Shown: positions 51,084 through 60,148, counted from the stretch's first letter. The stretch: DNA of 64,000 nucleotides from Nocardia mexicana NBRC 108244 (GCF_001613165.1 NZ_BDBV01000080.1:1-64000); one strand, 5' to 3'. The notes: generated by a model not told the origin, from the sequence alone. Numbers and translations: made by a program.

Positions 51084-52218
51084 TCATGGATCGATTCCGG
51101 AGTCGGGAGGAGGGGTCGTGTGTGGCGTGGTTGCGGGGGCGGCGTCATCGGGCCGCGATGTGCAGGCGGTGCCAGCGGGAAATACAGCGTCGATGGCCTG
51201 GCGGCCGGTGACTGCGTCGTGGCGTGCGGAGGGATCGGACCAGGGCCCGTGGGTGTAGGCGCTGGCGATGCTGGTGTGACGCGCCGCGGTGTTGACCTTG
51301 ATGACGGTGCGGGCGGGGCAGTACCGCGCCAGCGCCGACACGGTGCCGCCGGAGTCGCGGCCCGGGTCCCGAACGGCGATGATTGCGTGGGCGTCGTCGA
51401 TCATCAACGCGTCGCGGGTGTCGAAATGCCCCCACGCGAACCGGTCGCCGACCACCACCACCCGTTCGGCGATTTCCCGGATGCGGGCGTGCTCGCGTTG
51501 CTGGGCGGAGGTGAATTTCGCGGTTTGTTCGGGAAACGGCTGGTAGGCCCATACCGCGAGGCCGGCGTCCTGGGCGGCTTGGGCCCACCAGGTGTCCGCG
51601 CCGGTCGCCATTCCGGTGATCGCGATCGCGGTACCGTGTTCGGCGCGCAGCTTCAGCGCGAGTCGCCCCAGCTCGTCGCGGACCCATGATGCGGTGGCGG
51701 GGGTCGAATGCGTGTTCTCGATGACCGGTGACAGCGACGCGATGCCACCGTGTCGCTGGGTGGTCGAGGAGTTCGCCGCGGACGTGCATGAGGGTGCGGC
51801 CGAGCATGTTGCGACCTACGAGGGTGCTGGTGCCGGTGCGCTGGATGCGGCCCCAGTAGTCGTCGCCCCAGGTATTGCCTTCGATCAGCAGGCGGTCACC
51901 CGTGGCCGCCAACCGTGCCGCCGGTTCGCTCCCGGCCGCGAATTTGGCGCGGACGACGTCGAGCATGATCCGCCGCTTGATCCGATCCCAGTCCTTGCGC
52001 AGCGGCACCCGGTGACCGAGCTGCTTCGCCTCCCAAGGGGTCGCCGCGTCGTTAATCCGCTGCGTCCAGACCGGGTCTGTGGCCTTGGCCGCTTGAAACG
52101 CGTGCTCAGCTGTCGGGAACCAGATCCCCTGATAGGCGACCGGGTCTGGGCTGAAGTTCGACAGGAATCGGTACTCGTCATCGAACCGATCGATGATCGT
52201 GTCAGGTGGTGCGGACAT
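51084..52218 (-). CDS. NADAR-SLOG fusion with the operon tail, frameshifted
   Basis: From ATG 52218 (behind GGAGG) the first ~150 residues are a NADAR (YbiA-like) domain: EYRFLSNFSPDPVAYQGIWF, PTAEHAFQAAKATDP, GNTWGDDYWGRIQ and LVGRNMLGRTLM. It is followed by a SLOG-type Rossmann domain: VAVTGHREHAFDP, TGMATGADTWWAQAAQDAGL, HARIREIAERVVVVGDRFAW, and SGGTVSALARYC. A one-base shift in a run of five C near 51692 separates the two, but both read well on either side. It ends with the shared tail RQAIDAVFPAGTACTSRP and SGIDP. Both domains handle ADP-ribose-type ligands. Confidence 0.75.
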
Positions 52219-52439
52219 CACGCCTCCAGACGGGTGGGTGTAATGCCGCGCCGAGCTGCCGGGGCCGCCGCGCCCGGTGAGTCCGCAGCCGATGCCCGCA
52301 GGGCCGGTTGGCCCCGGTCTCGCCCACCGCGCGAAACCCCGGCGGCGCAGGACAATTCGCGACAAGCAGCGAGGAGCTGGGTTCATCGCTGGTCGTGTCG
52401 CCACGACTGCCGGGCGGATAGACTGTGCGGCACGTGAAT

Positions 52440-54194
52440 TCAGCCATGCCAATCCCCCGTGACCTCGGGTGTCGACATTGCGCCGGAAGGAGTGCCGGTG
52501 AGATGGCTGAAACGCCGATTCGTATTGTGGATGTCGCTGGCCCGCTCCGACGGCGTGAACTCCATCCGGAACGGGATCCCCGGCTCCGCCGCCTCACCAG
52601 TTTTCAACAGGAAACAGCCCGTACCGGGCGGCACCTCATGCCCGCCGGCGTCGCCGGAGTGATCATCGGTGGGTGGCCGCGGTGCGGCCCAGGAGGTGAG
52701 CAGGAGGCGTTCGGTCTCGGTGATCGACACCGCGGCGCGCAGCCGGGTGACTTCTTCGGGCCCGACCGGGCCGAGGATCTTCGCGCGGGCGCGTTCGAAG
52801 AAGCCGAGCGCCTTGGCCATGGCGGCGGCGCTGTCGAACGCGGCGAGGTCTTTGATGGTGTGGCTGCACATGATCAGCCCGGTCCCGAGCCCGCGATTCA
52901 ACCGGGTGAGGGCGTCGGTGCGGTCGACCATGAATTCTCCGGAACCCAGCACCCGCCAGATCTCATCCATCACCACCTCGAAATTGCGTGGTGGCGCCAG
53001 GCCAGCGTCGGCCAGCGCGTGTGCGGCGGCGATAGCGCCGAAACCCTCCGACCAGCACACCATCAACGCGGCAGCGAGGAGTTTGGTGTCCCCTTCGGGG
53101 ATGCGCGAGACATCGACGCACACGGCGGGACTGTCGATGTCGAGGGGTGTGCTGGTGTGGCGGTCGAAGATCTCCCCCCACGGCCCTTCCACCAGCGCCC
53201 GCAGCGACCGGCGCAGCACCTTGGTGCTCGATCGGTAGGTGGCGGTGTCGTCTTCCTCCGCGAACCGCAGCAGTCGGTCGGCGCCGTCGGAGATCACCGC
53301 CAACAGGTCCGACAGCCGCGGCGGATACTCGGGGGTGAATCCGCCTGTGGGGCCGTAGAGTTCACGCAGGCCGGCGGCGATGAGGGTTTCCTCGTAGTCC
53401 GCAACCCGCGAGCCGCGCACCAACTCGATGAGCCCGGCGACGATATTGACCTGCCCGGCTTCGATGCGGGCGCCGACCTGGCGACGCTGGTCGGGGTCGG
53501 TGAGCTCGTCGAGGACCGTACCGAGGGCGCCGACGGCGAGGGGGTTGATGCTGCCGTGTCCGTAGCCGAGGTCGACGACCTGCCCGCCGAGTTTCTCGAC
53601 GAGGTCGCGGTAGTCGGGTTTGGTGTCACCCATGCACAGCACGGTGCGGCCGTTCGCCACCGCCCCCGTCACCAACCTTCGGATCAGGCTCGATTTGCCG
53701 AATCCGTTGAGCGCCAACACGAAACTGATGGGCGCGGTGATGAAACCGCGCAGAAACCACGAGGTTTGGTCGAAGTGCACCGGGGCGCCCGTGATGTAGT
53801 GGCTGCCGACCGGTGTCCCGACCACCGGCGCACTGGCACCGACCGCGAACGGCCACAACCCGGCCACCTGCACCGTGGTGCCCCGCCACTCCGGCATCGC
53901 CGCGATCACACTCGCCCGGCCGCCGCCCGGCCCGGCGTACCCGCGGTCGGTCAACCGTGCAGTCGGTCGCTGGAAGCCGTCGCGCTGCCGGTCCTCGCTG
54001 CGCCGGGCCGCGTTCACACGCCGGTGATCATCGGCCGACAACCGCCACCGCGCCCGCACCCCACGCCAACCGCGTTGTCCCGCCGCCACTTCCAGGACCG
54101 CACGCGCTTCCGGCGTCAGGATCCGGATACCCGCCACCGTCGTGGTCGACGATGTTCTAGAGCGTCGAGGCATCGATATCTTGAACCCGTTCAC
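52440..54194 (-). CDS. VirB4/TraE-type conjugation ATPase
   Basis: A ~584-residue T4SS ATPase. It has Walker A ALNGFGKSSLIRRLV, the step VLCMGDTKPDYRDLV, a Walker B region FEVVMDEIWRVLGSGEF and LGTGLIMCSHTIKDLAAF with the arginine-finger-type region before LGPVGPEEVTRLR. It powers pilus and channel assembly and is membrane-associated. The GTG start overlaps the SCO6880-family gene's stop as GTGA (54191-54194). The usual N-terminal VirB3-like domain is absent, which fits the separate SCO6880 gene. Confidence 0.9.
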   Translation of the reverse strand: MNGFKISMPRRSRTSSTTTVAGIRILTPEARAVLEVAAGQRGWRGVRARWRLSADDHRRVNAARRSEDRQRDGFQRPTARLTDRGYAGPGGGRASVIAAMPEWRGTTVQVAGLWPFAVGASAPVVGTPVGSHYITGAPVHFDQTSWFLRGFITAPISFVLALNGFGKSSLIRRLVTGAVANGRTVLCMGDTKPDYRDLVEKLGGQVVDLGYGHGSINPLAVGALGTVLDELTDPDQRRQVGARIEAGQVNIVAGLIELVRGSRVADYEETLIAAGLRELYGPTGGFTPEYPPRLSDLLAVISDGADRLLRFAEEDDTATYRSSTKVLRRSLRALVEGPWGEIFDRHTSTPLDIDSPAVCVDVSRIPEGDTKLLAAALMVCWSEGFGAIAAAHALADAGLAPPRNFEVVMDEIWRVLGSGEFMVDRTDALTRLNRGLGTGLIMCSHTIKDLAAFDSAAAMAKALGFFERARAKILGPVGPEEVTRLRAAVSITETERLLLTSWAAPRPPTDDHSGDAGGHEVPPGTGCFLLKTGEAAEPGIPFRMEFTPSERASDIHNTNRRFSHLTGTPSGAMSTPEVTGDWHG

Positions 54195-55663
54195 GACGAC
54201 ACCCGTTTCGAGATCGAAGTGTGCTCGGGCAGCACTAGCCCGATGCCCAGCGATCCGGCGAAGCTCGCGGCCTGGGTGCCGTAACAGCGGCGCAAGCTCA
54301 ACCGAGACGCCGCGCTCATGGCTTTGACCGACGCTTCGATACCGGGCATGTCGGCATCGAGCCGGTCGGTGATGGTGACCAGCACCCCGAACCGGGTCAA
54401 CCCGGCGCCGCGGGCCTGTTCATGGCGGGCGGCGCGGGTGTTGTCGACCCGGATCGACGCCGCGGCCGAGGCGATGCCGCGCTCGGTCTGCTCAGCCGCG
54501 AGGGCGTCGCGGTAATCGGAGTCGACGATGTCGGTCGCCTCCGCCGCCGAATGCAACCGGTACACGATCGCGACCCGTTTCCGAGGCACATCCGGGCGGG
54601 GCCGCACCAGCTCCTCCAGCACCGTCTCCAGCACCGCGCCGCGCGGGGGTGCGTCCATCTCCCAGGTGATCGACCGCGCCCCGTCATGGGTGTAGTGGTC
54701 CCAGCGCTCGTCGTGCGCGACCGGGCCGACGGTGTCCCACGACTGCGTCCGGACAATGCCGCGGGCGGCGGCCTCGACGTCGCGTTGGGCGGCCAGGTCG
54801 TAGCGAGACCGCACCAATCCGAGCACTTCCCACGCCTCGAGCGGTGCGGCGGGCAGCCCGGCGCGGGCGAGCTGGGACAGCACGCCCTGCAGGCGTTGCC
54901 CGATCTCGCGGGCCTGCTCGGCAATATCGCGGCGCACGCGGCCTTTGCCCAGTGCCCGGTAGGTGATCGCGATCCGCGCTTCCACGCGGACACCGATGCC
55001 GCCGATATCGGTCGCGGCCTCCCGCATCACCCGCTGCGCGAATTCCGGTGCATCCGAGCGGATCAGGCGCGCGACCTCGCGGCGTTGTTTGAGCTGGGTT
55101 TCGACCACGGTGTCGAGCACCGAGGTCACCGCGACCACATCCCCGCCCCGCGACTGGGAGGCGAGGAATTGGCCGTAGTCCTCCACCCAGGCGTCGATCT
55201 GCGCCTGATCCACCAGCTCCTTGCCGCGCGGCAGCACGCGCACGATCACGGTGTAGTGGTCAGTCCGGCGCACGTGCACTATCGCGAACCGTTTGCCACC
55301 CGGCGTCTCGTACTCGGCTATCTGTGAATCGGCCAGCAGCCCCGGCAATCGCGCCATCCCCGGAATACGGGAGAACCGGCCCGCCCGATACGTATGCTCA
55401 CCCCGCGCACGCGCCAGGACGAACTGGGCGCGCAACACCACGTACTCCCATCCCGTGCGGCCGCCCACGCTCACGGCCAGTGGCGTGAAAACTACTGCCG
55501 CACAAGCGATCGCCACACCAGTGGTCGACAGCGACCGCGTGAGCAGGAACGTGAGCATCACCGCCACGATCAGCGTGAGCCCGAACATCGACACGCCCCA
55601 GGTGAGGCCGAAGAACCCAGCCGAGCGCGGCTGTTCCCACCGCCCGTACATGCGTGTCGTCAT
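54191..55663 (-). CDS. SCO6880-family T4SS protein
   Basis: A ~490-residue protein of the SCO6880 family found next to VirB4 in actinobacterial conjugation loci. It has two N-terminal membrane helices (FGLTWGVSMFGLTLIVAVML, TGVAIACAAVVFTPLAVSVG), then a large cytoplasmic part with RTGWEYVVLRAQFVLARARG, KRFAIVHVRRTDHYTVIVRV and RAARHEQARGAGLTRFGV. The ATG 55663 overlaps the TrbL-like stop as ATGA. It probably links the VirB4 ATPase to the membrane, a role shared by VirB3/PrgI-type proteins (inference). Confidence 0.85.
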   Translation of the reverse strand: MTTRMYGRWEQPRSAGFFGLTWGVSMFGLTLIVAVMLTFLLTRSLSTTGVAIACAAVVFTPLAVSVGGRTGWEYVVLRAQFVLARARGEHTYRAGRFSRIPGMARLPGLLADSQIAEYETPGGKRFAIVHVRRTDHYTVIVRVLPRGKELVDQAQIDAWVEDYGQFLASQSRGGDVVAVTSVLDTVVETQLKQRREVARLIRSDAPEFAQRVMREAATDIGGIGVRVEARIAITYRALGKGRVRRDIAEQAREIGQRLQGVLSQLARAGLPAAPLEAWEVLGLVRSRYDLAAQRDVEAAARGIVRTQSWDTVGPVAHDERWDHYTHDGARSITWEMDAPPRGAVLETVLEELVRPRPDVPRKRVAIVYRLHSAAEATDIVDSDYRDALAAEQTERGIASAAASIRVDNTRAARHEQARGAGLTRFGVLVTITDRLDADMPGIEASVKAMSAASRLSLRRCYGTQAASFAGSLGIGLVLPEHTSISKRVSS

Positions 55664-57135
55664 CGCCGGACCTCCAGCGGCCCCGGCGTATCCGGGTCCC
55701 ACCCGGCCGCGCTGGTGTCACGCACCTGACTGCCGGACGACGAGGTTGCCTGCTGCACAGTGTTTTTCGCTGCGCGCGCCCCACCGACAGCCGCGCCGAG
55801 CAGCGCACCCGCCCCGCCGGCCGCCGCAGCACCACCGCTAGCAGCGGCGCCGCCTGCGAACTTCCCGGTCCCGGCCTGCCGACCTGCGCCGGAACCGGCT
55901 GGCCCGGCAGCTGAACCACGACTTCCGCCACCGGACGGCGCCGACCCTCCACCGCCAGGGCTGCTTCCGCCGGAGCCGCCCGGCATCGGCCTGCCCCCGC
56001 CACCAGATGCTCCGGACGGCGAGGGAGGCGGTGGCGCGGCACCGTTGGGAGCGCTCTCACCCTCACTGACTTTGCGGGCATTCGGGCGCTCGCTCCCGCG
56101 CCCGCCGGTGGAACCCATCGCAAGTCCGAGTGCGCCACCGGCGAAGGTTCCTGCCGCGCCGCCGCCTCCGCCGAGGGTGGCGACCGCGGGTGCGATCAGC
56201 CGCATCAAGGCCGGGAGCACGATCGTCACCGAAACCAGCAGGATCATTCCCAGCAGCACCAGCTGAGGGTCCTGCTGCTCGCCGTCGGTTCCGGCCGCCG
56301 TGAACGCGATCGCATACACCAACGCGCCGACCGGTTTCCACAGCACGAATGCCAGCGACCACGCCAGCATCTTCTTGAATGCCTGTGACCCCGGCCCCGT
56401 CCCCGCGGCCGCGGCTGCCATCGGAATCGCGGCCACCACCAGCACCAGCACGGCTTGGCGTATCACCAGCATCACCAGCTGGATCAGCAGGCTGATGATC
56501 CCGACAAGCGCGATCACAAGTAGCAGGCCGGTTCCCAGCCCGTTGTCGTGCTGGAGTTCGTAATTGACGAGACGTGACAATGCGCTGCTGAGGTCGCCGC
56601 GCGTAGCGTCGAAAACCACCCACTCGGAGAATTCGTCCCCGGCCTTGGTGCCGGTGGTGATCACGACGGCGAACAGCATCGACGCGAACACTGCGCGTGC
56701 GAAGATCAAGAATGATTCTTGTGCCTCCCCGGCCAGTCCGCCGCGTTTCGCCAGCGCTAAGCGTGCCGCGGCGAACAAGATTCCCGCGATCATCAGCAGG
56801 ATTTGAAGGCCGCTGGTGTAGTCGCGGATCGACGCCAGCACCGGCCCCGGCTCGGCGCCCGACGCCAACTCAGGTGACGGCAGCTTCACCCACCAGGAGA
56901 TGGCCATCCTGATTGCACTTGCCAGTCCGTCGCTGAGTGTCTTGACTAGGTCGTCGATGGCCGAGTTGGCGGCCTTGTCGACGGCGTAGCCTCCGAGTTC
57001 ACCGAATTGCCGGTATTGGCAGACGGTTCCGGCGGCGCCAGGGAGGTCGCACACGGCGTCGGGGATTTGTGTGCGGACCTCCCCCGTACCGGGTCCGGCT
57101 TGGGCGAGACCGAGAATCGGTGCGAAGGTGGTCAC
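55660..57135 (-). CDS. TrbL/VirB6-like channel protein
   Basis: A ~491-residue membrane protein with about six helices (ILLMIAGILFAAARLALAKR, AVFASMLFAVVITTGTKAGD, LLLVIALVGIISLLIQLVML, AVLVLVVAAIPMAAAAAGTG, LVLLGMILLVSVTIVLPALM), typical of TrbL/VirB6 inner-membrane channel subunits. The C-terminal ~150 residues are a long Gly/Ser/Pro low-complexity tail. The GTG start overlaps the upstream gene's stop (GTGA at 57132-57135). It should form the conjugation pore. Confidence 0.85.
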   Translation of the reverse strand: MTTFAPILGLAQAGPGTGEVRTQIPDAVCDLPGAAGTVCQYRQFGELGGYAVDKAANSAIDDLVKTLSDGLASAIRMAISWWVKLPSPELASGAEPGPVLASIRDYTSGLQILLMIAGILFAAARLALAKRGGLAGEAQESFLIFARAVFASMLFAVVITTGTKAGDEFSEWVVFDATRGDLSSALSRLVNYELQHDNGLGTGLLLVIALVGIISLLIQLVMLVIRQAVLVLVVAAIPMAAAAAGTGPGSQAFKKMLAWSLAFVLWKPVGALVYAIAFTAAGTDGEQQDPQLVLLGMILLVSVTIVLPALMRLIAPAVATLGGGGGAAGTFAGGALGLAMGSTGGRGSERPNARKVSEGESAPNGAAPPPPSPSGASGGGGRPMPGGSGGSSPGGGGSAPSGGGSRGSAAGPAGSGAGRQAGTGKFAGGAAASGGAAAAGGAGALLGAAVGGARAAKNTVQQATSSSGSQVRDTSAAGWDPDTPGPLEVRR

Positions 57136-57920
57136 TTCGATTCCTTCCACTGTCCGAATCCGCTGAGGGCCGGGACCCGAGTGCCGGGCTGCCACAAGGC
57201 GCCGACGTCGTCAGGGACGCGGACGCGCCAGTCGCCGTCGCTGTAGGCCATGGGCCAGGTCGAGTAGGCCCAGCCGTCGTCCGCGCGCACGGCGATCTGC
57301 ACGACGGCGAAGTCGGGCCGGTAGCCGGGGAGTACTCGGATGCCGTCGGGGACGGTGACGTAGCGGCCCGCGTCCGGGGTGGTGTGGCGGCTGCGCGCGA
57401 ATCGGTCGAGCAACGTCTGCCCGCCACCGAGGTAGCGTTCGCGCACCACCGCCTGCCAGATGCCGTCAGGGGCAACGACTGCGCGGGCGATCGCGTCACA
57501 TGCGGCCAGCGCCGCTCCTTGCGGCGTGTTGGCGAACCCGGAGGCGATGCCGTCGCGAACGTGTTCGGGCCCGTCGCTGCGCGAGACCGGCAGTGCCGCG
57601 CCGCCCCAGCCGCTTTGCCACTGCAGCCCTGCGGGTGCGGCGGTGAGATAGTCGGCTCGTCCTGGATCGGGCCGCGTGGCCGAGTCCTGCGGCAGCGCTT
57701 GGCCGGCGGGGTCGGGCGGGATGTCGAGCCGGTTGCCGAACAGGTCCACCGTGGGCGCGCGATACGGCGTCACCGGTGCTGGTGCGGCGACTGTGGCGGT
57801 GGTGGCCGGTGTGGGCGCGGTGGTTTTGTCGGCTGGGGGGGTGAGGGTCAGCACGAGTACGGCGATAATCACGGCGCTGACGCCGAGAGCGAGGATGAGG
57901 AGCAGGCGGCGGCTGGTCAC
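57132..57920 (-). CDS. Membrane-anchored DUF8175/VirB8-like protein
   Basis: A 262-residue protein: GTG start behind GGAGG, one N-terminal membrane helix (RLLLILALGVSAVIIAVLVL), a Pro/Thr linker and an outside domain with GLQWQSGWGGAALPVSRSDG, GFANTPQGAALAACDAIARA and PGYRPDFAVVQIAVRADDGW. The lipoprotein downstream shares the GF-x-x-x-P-x-GAALAA signature, so the two are paralogues. The topology and context suggest a VirB8/TcpC-like role at the outer face of the membrane. Confidence 0.75.
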   Translation of the reverse strand: MTSRRLLLILALGVSAVIIAVLVLTLTPPADKTTAPTPATTATVAAPAPVTPYRAPTVDLFGNRLDIPPDPAGQALPQDSATRPDPGRADYLTAAPAGLQWQSGWGGAALPVSRSDGPEHVRDGIASGFANTPQGAALAACDAIARAVVAPDGIWQAVVRERYLGGGQTLLDRFARSRHTTPDAGRYVTVPDGIRVLPGYRPDFAVVQIAVRADDGWAYSTWPMAYSDGDWRVRVPDDVGALWQPGTRVPALSGFGQWKESK

Positions 57921-57936
57921 GGTATCGGCCTCCAGG

Positions 57937-58572
57937 TCATCGCATCGGGAGCGTGATCAGGTCCGCGGGCAGCGACAGCAGTGTGGACACGGCGGGGGCG
58001 CGGGGCTGGTCGGGGACGAGAAGTTTCCAGTCCTCGCTCTGCCAGACCACGGTGGCGGTGTTGCGGGTCAGCGAGGTGTCGGGTTGCAGTGTGTAGATGG
58101 CGATGTCGGTGCGGTCGGGGGTGTAGCTGGTGACCTGATAGCCGAGCACCTTCGGGACGACTGCTGCGGGTTCGGTGATGGAGAGTTGGGCGCGGGCGAG
58201 GGCCCAGGTGTCGCGGCCGGGTCCGGGGGCGAGCATCTGCTGTCCGATCACCGGCCACTGGGTGTCGGTAGCTACCGACATGCGGACGGTGGCGTGGATA
58301 GCGGCCAAGGCCGCACCGACCGGGTTGTGGTCGAATCCTGTTGCTGCGGGCCCGTTCTGCTGGTGCGGTCCTTGATCGGCGACCGGCAGCAATATGCCCT
58401 GGAACCCCGTGCTTTTCAGGTTGGTCGGCGCGTCGTGCACGTCTGCGGTGTCGACCGCTACCTGCGGGGCACCGGGGTCGTCGCTGCTGCCGCACCCGGC
58501 GAGTGCGGACAGCCCGATGACTCCGACGGCCAGTACCGCCGTCGTGGCTGTTGCCGGTGTTGGGTGTTTCAC
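57937..58572 (-). CDS. DUF8175-type lipoprotein, paralogue of its neighbour
   Basis: A 211-residue lipoprotein from GTG 58572, behind GGAGA. The signal peptide TTAVLAVGVIGLSALAGC ends in a lipobox. The body contains TGFDHNPVGAALAAIHATVR, AVVPKVLGYQVTSYTPDRTD and TVVWQSEDWKLLVPDQPR. It shares the GAALAA helix with the anchored protein above, giving one membrane-anchored and one lipid-anchored copy in the T4SS. Confidence 0.75.
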   Translation of the reverse strand: MKHPTPATATTAVLAVGVIGLSALAGCGSSDDPGAPQVAVDTADVHDAPTNLKSTGFQGILLPVADQGPHQQNGPAATGFDHNPVGAALAAIHATVRMSVATDTQWPVIGQQMLAPGPGRDTWALARAQLSITEPAAVVPKVLGYQVTSYTPDRTDIAIYTLQPDTSLTRNTATVVWQSEDWKLLVPDQPRAPAVSTLLSLPADLITLPMR

Positions 58573-58597
58573 GGTGTCTCCGAACGGGTTTCGTGTG

Positions 58598-58831
58598 TCA
58601 GCGGGTGGGGATGAGGGCGGCGGCGATGCCGCTGGCGGAGCCGACGAGAACGGCTCCGGCGAGGGAGGCGGCAATGCCTTCGATGGCTTCGTCGCGGTAC
58701 AGGCGCACGGCGAGCAGGCCGGCGACCCAGATCGCGCGGGCGATGCACAGCAGCAGCACCAGCCAGGCCAGCCACCCCAGCAGGTGGATCAGCGGGCCGG
58801 TCACGTCGGCGGGCAGCGGTTTCGCGATCAC
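58598..58831 (-). CDS. Small TrbC/VirB2-like membrane protein
   Basis: A 77-residue protein with two transmembrane helices (LLGWLAWLVLLLCIARAIWV and ASLAGAVLVGSASGIAAALI) and a short cytoplasmic loop, a TrbC/VirB2-pilin-like layout. It resembles the other small protein at 59855-60148 (both have a xxWLAWxV helix start). Unlike classic pilins it has no long cleavable leader. The GTG start overlaps the hydrolase stop as GTGA. Confidence 0.7.
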   Translation of the reverse strand: MIAKPLPADVTGPLIHLLGWLAWLVLLLCIARAIWVAGLLAVRLYRDEAIEGIAASLAGAVLVGSASGIAAALIPTR

Positions 58832-59769
58832 GACGGGCCTTCCAACCAGCCGTGCGCCGTGTCGGTGGCGGTGCGGTGTGGCGGTTCGCGTTGGTCGGCG
58901 CGGTAGGCGATGTCGAGGGCGGCGACGATGGTGTCGGTGACGCGGTGGGGGTCGGTGCGGGGCAGGGAATGTCCGGCGGCAGGGACGATTTCGTAGTCCG
59001 ACCACAGCTTGTCCGCCAGCCGCACCGCCTGCTCCGGCGGTACTGCTGGGTCGCGTTCGCCGGCCAGTACGAATGTCGGTGTACCGCGGAGGCTGTGCGC
59101 GGCGTTGGTGTCGAGGGAGAACGCGCGGTAGGCGGCGAGGATGTCGGCGGTGACACGCGGGTTGGTGGGCCGGGTCCCGGTGGCCAGGTGGGTTTTGGGT
59201 CCGTGTCGGTGGCTGGCGCGGCGGAAGCGGCGTTCCAGGATGGCGGTGCCCGCGGCGGCGAGAGGGTCGAGGCGGGTGTGCCGTAGCCGATGCAACTGGT
59301 GTGGCCAGGCGCGAAAGTGTGCGGGAAGTCTGGGGAACGAGGGGAATTCGGCGGCGGCGTTGATCAGTACCAGTCCGGACAGGGCGGTAGCGCGGGCGTG
59401 GTGGCGGGTGGCGTAGGCCTGGGCGATCAGTGCTCCGGCCGAGTGGGCGACCAGCACGACCGCGCCGGTGGCGTGGGTGAGGACGATGTCGAGGTCGTCG
59501 GCGAGACGGTCCATCGTGGTGGCGGTGGTGCGCGGTGGGTGGCCGGAGTCGCCGTGGCCGCGGTGGTCGTAGGTGATCTGGGTGATGGCGCCGTCGAGGC
59601 GGTCGTGCAGCCGGGTAGTGACCGGTGCCCAGTAGTGACGGTCACAGAACAAGCCGTGGATATAGACGACGGTGGCGGCGGCGGCCGTGGGTGGGCCGGT
59701 GCGGGTCGCGGCCAGCCGCACGCCGTCGGTGGCGGGGATGGTGAGCACGCAGGCATCGGATCTGGTCAT
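58828..59769 (-). CDS. Alpha/beta hydrolase inside the conjugation operon
   Basis: A ~313-residue alpha/beta hydrolase. It has HG in VVYIHGLFCDRHYWAP, nucleophile Ser in VLVAHSAGALIAQA, Asp in VLAGERDPAVPPEQ and His in VPAAGHSLPRTDP, so the triad is complete. Such enzymes are esterases, thioesterases or haloperoxidase-type enzymes. Its place between T4SS pilin-like genes suggests a role on the cell envelope, perhaps on acyl lipids of the mycomembrane; the substrate cannot be told from sequence. Confidence 0.88.
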   Translation of the reverse strand: MTRSDACVLTIPATDGVRLAATRTGPPTAAAATVVYIHGLFCDRHYWAPVTTRLHDRLDGAITQITYDHRGHGDSGHPPRTTATTMDRLADDLDIVLTHATGAVVLVAHSAGALIAQAYATRHHARATALSGLVLINAAAEFPSFPRLPAHFRAWPHQLHRLRHTRLDPLAAAGTAILERRFRRASHRHGPKTHLATGTRPTNPRVTADILAAYRAFSLDTNAAHSLRGTPTFVLAGERDPAVPPEQAVRLADKLWSDYEIVPAAGHSLPRTDPHRVTDTIVAALDIAYRADQREPPHRTATDTAHGWLEGPS

Positions 59770-59854
59770 CGGGGCGAAGTCCTTGCATGAATCGGAATGC
59801 ACCGGAATGCGGCGCGGGGAGCGAGAAGCCTTGTCAGGCTTTGGATGTGGGCAG

Positions 59855-60148
59855 TCATCCGCCGGAACTCACGATCTGGGACATGATTTGCCCGGCGCTG
59901 GTGGCGACGATGCCGCCGACGAGGGCGCCGAGCACGATCTTGGGGCTTTCGACGGCGCCGCCGTGCCAGCGTTCCCATCCGAATTTGCCGCCGGCGTAGA
60001 TGAGCGCGGCGATCCCGGCGAGGGTGACGAACCAGGCCAGCCAGTTCACGATCTTGATTAGGCCGCCGGACCCTGGTGGTACCTCTGGCTTGATGTTGAT
60101 TTGCTGAGCCAGCAGCGCGGCGTCGGTGAGCATCAGGGTGTAGCTCAT
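59855..60148 (-). CDS. TrbC/VirB2-like pilin candidate
   Basis: A 97-residue membrane protein: N-terminal segment QINIKPEVPPGSGG, then two helices (IVNWLAWFVTLAGIAALIYA and IVLGALVGGIVATSAGQIMS), the VirB2/TrbC-type pattern. The KPEVPPGSGG segment after ALLAQQ may be a cleavage region. The start ATG 60148 overlaps the upstream stop as ATGA. It is the better pilin candidate of the two small proteins in this operon. Confidence 0.75.
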   Translation of the reverse strand: MSYTLMLTDAALLAQQINIKPEVPPGSGGLIKIVNWLAWFVTLAGIAALIYAGGKFGWERWHGGAVESPKIVLGALVGGIVATSAGQIMSQIVSSGG

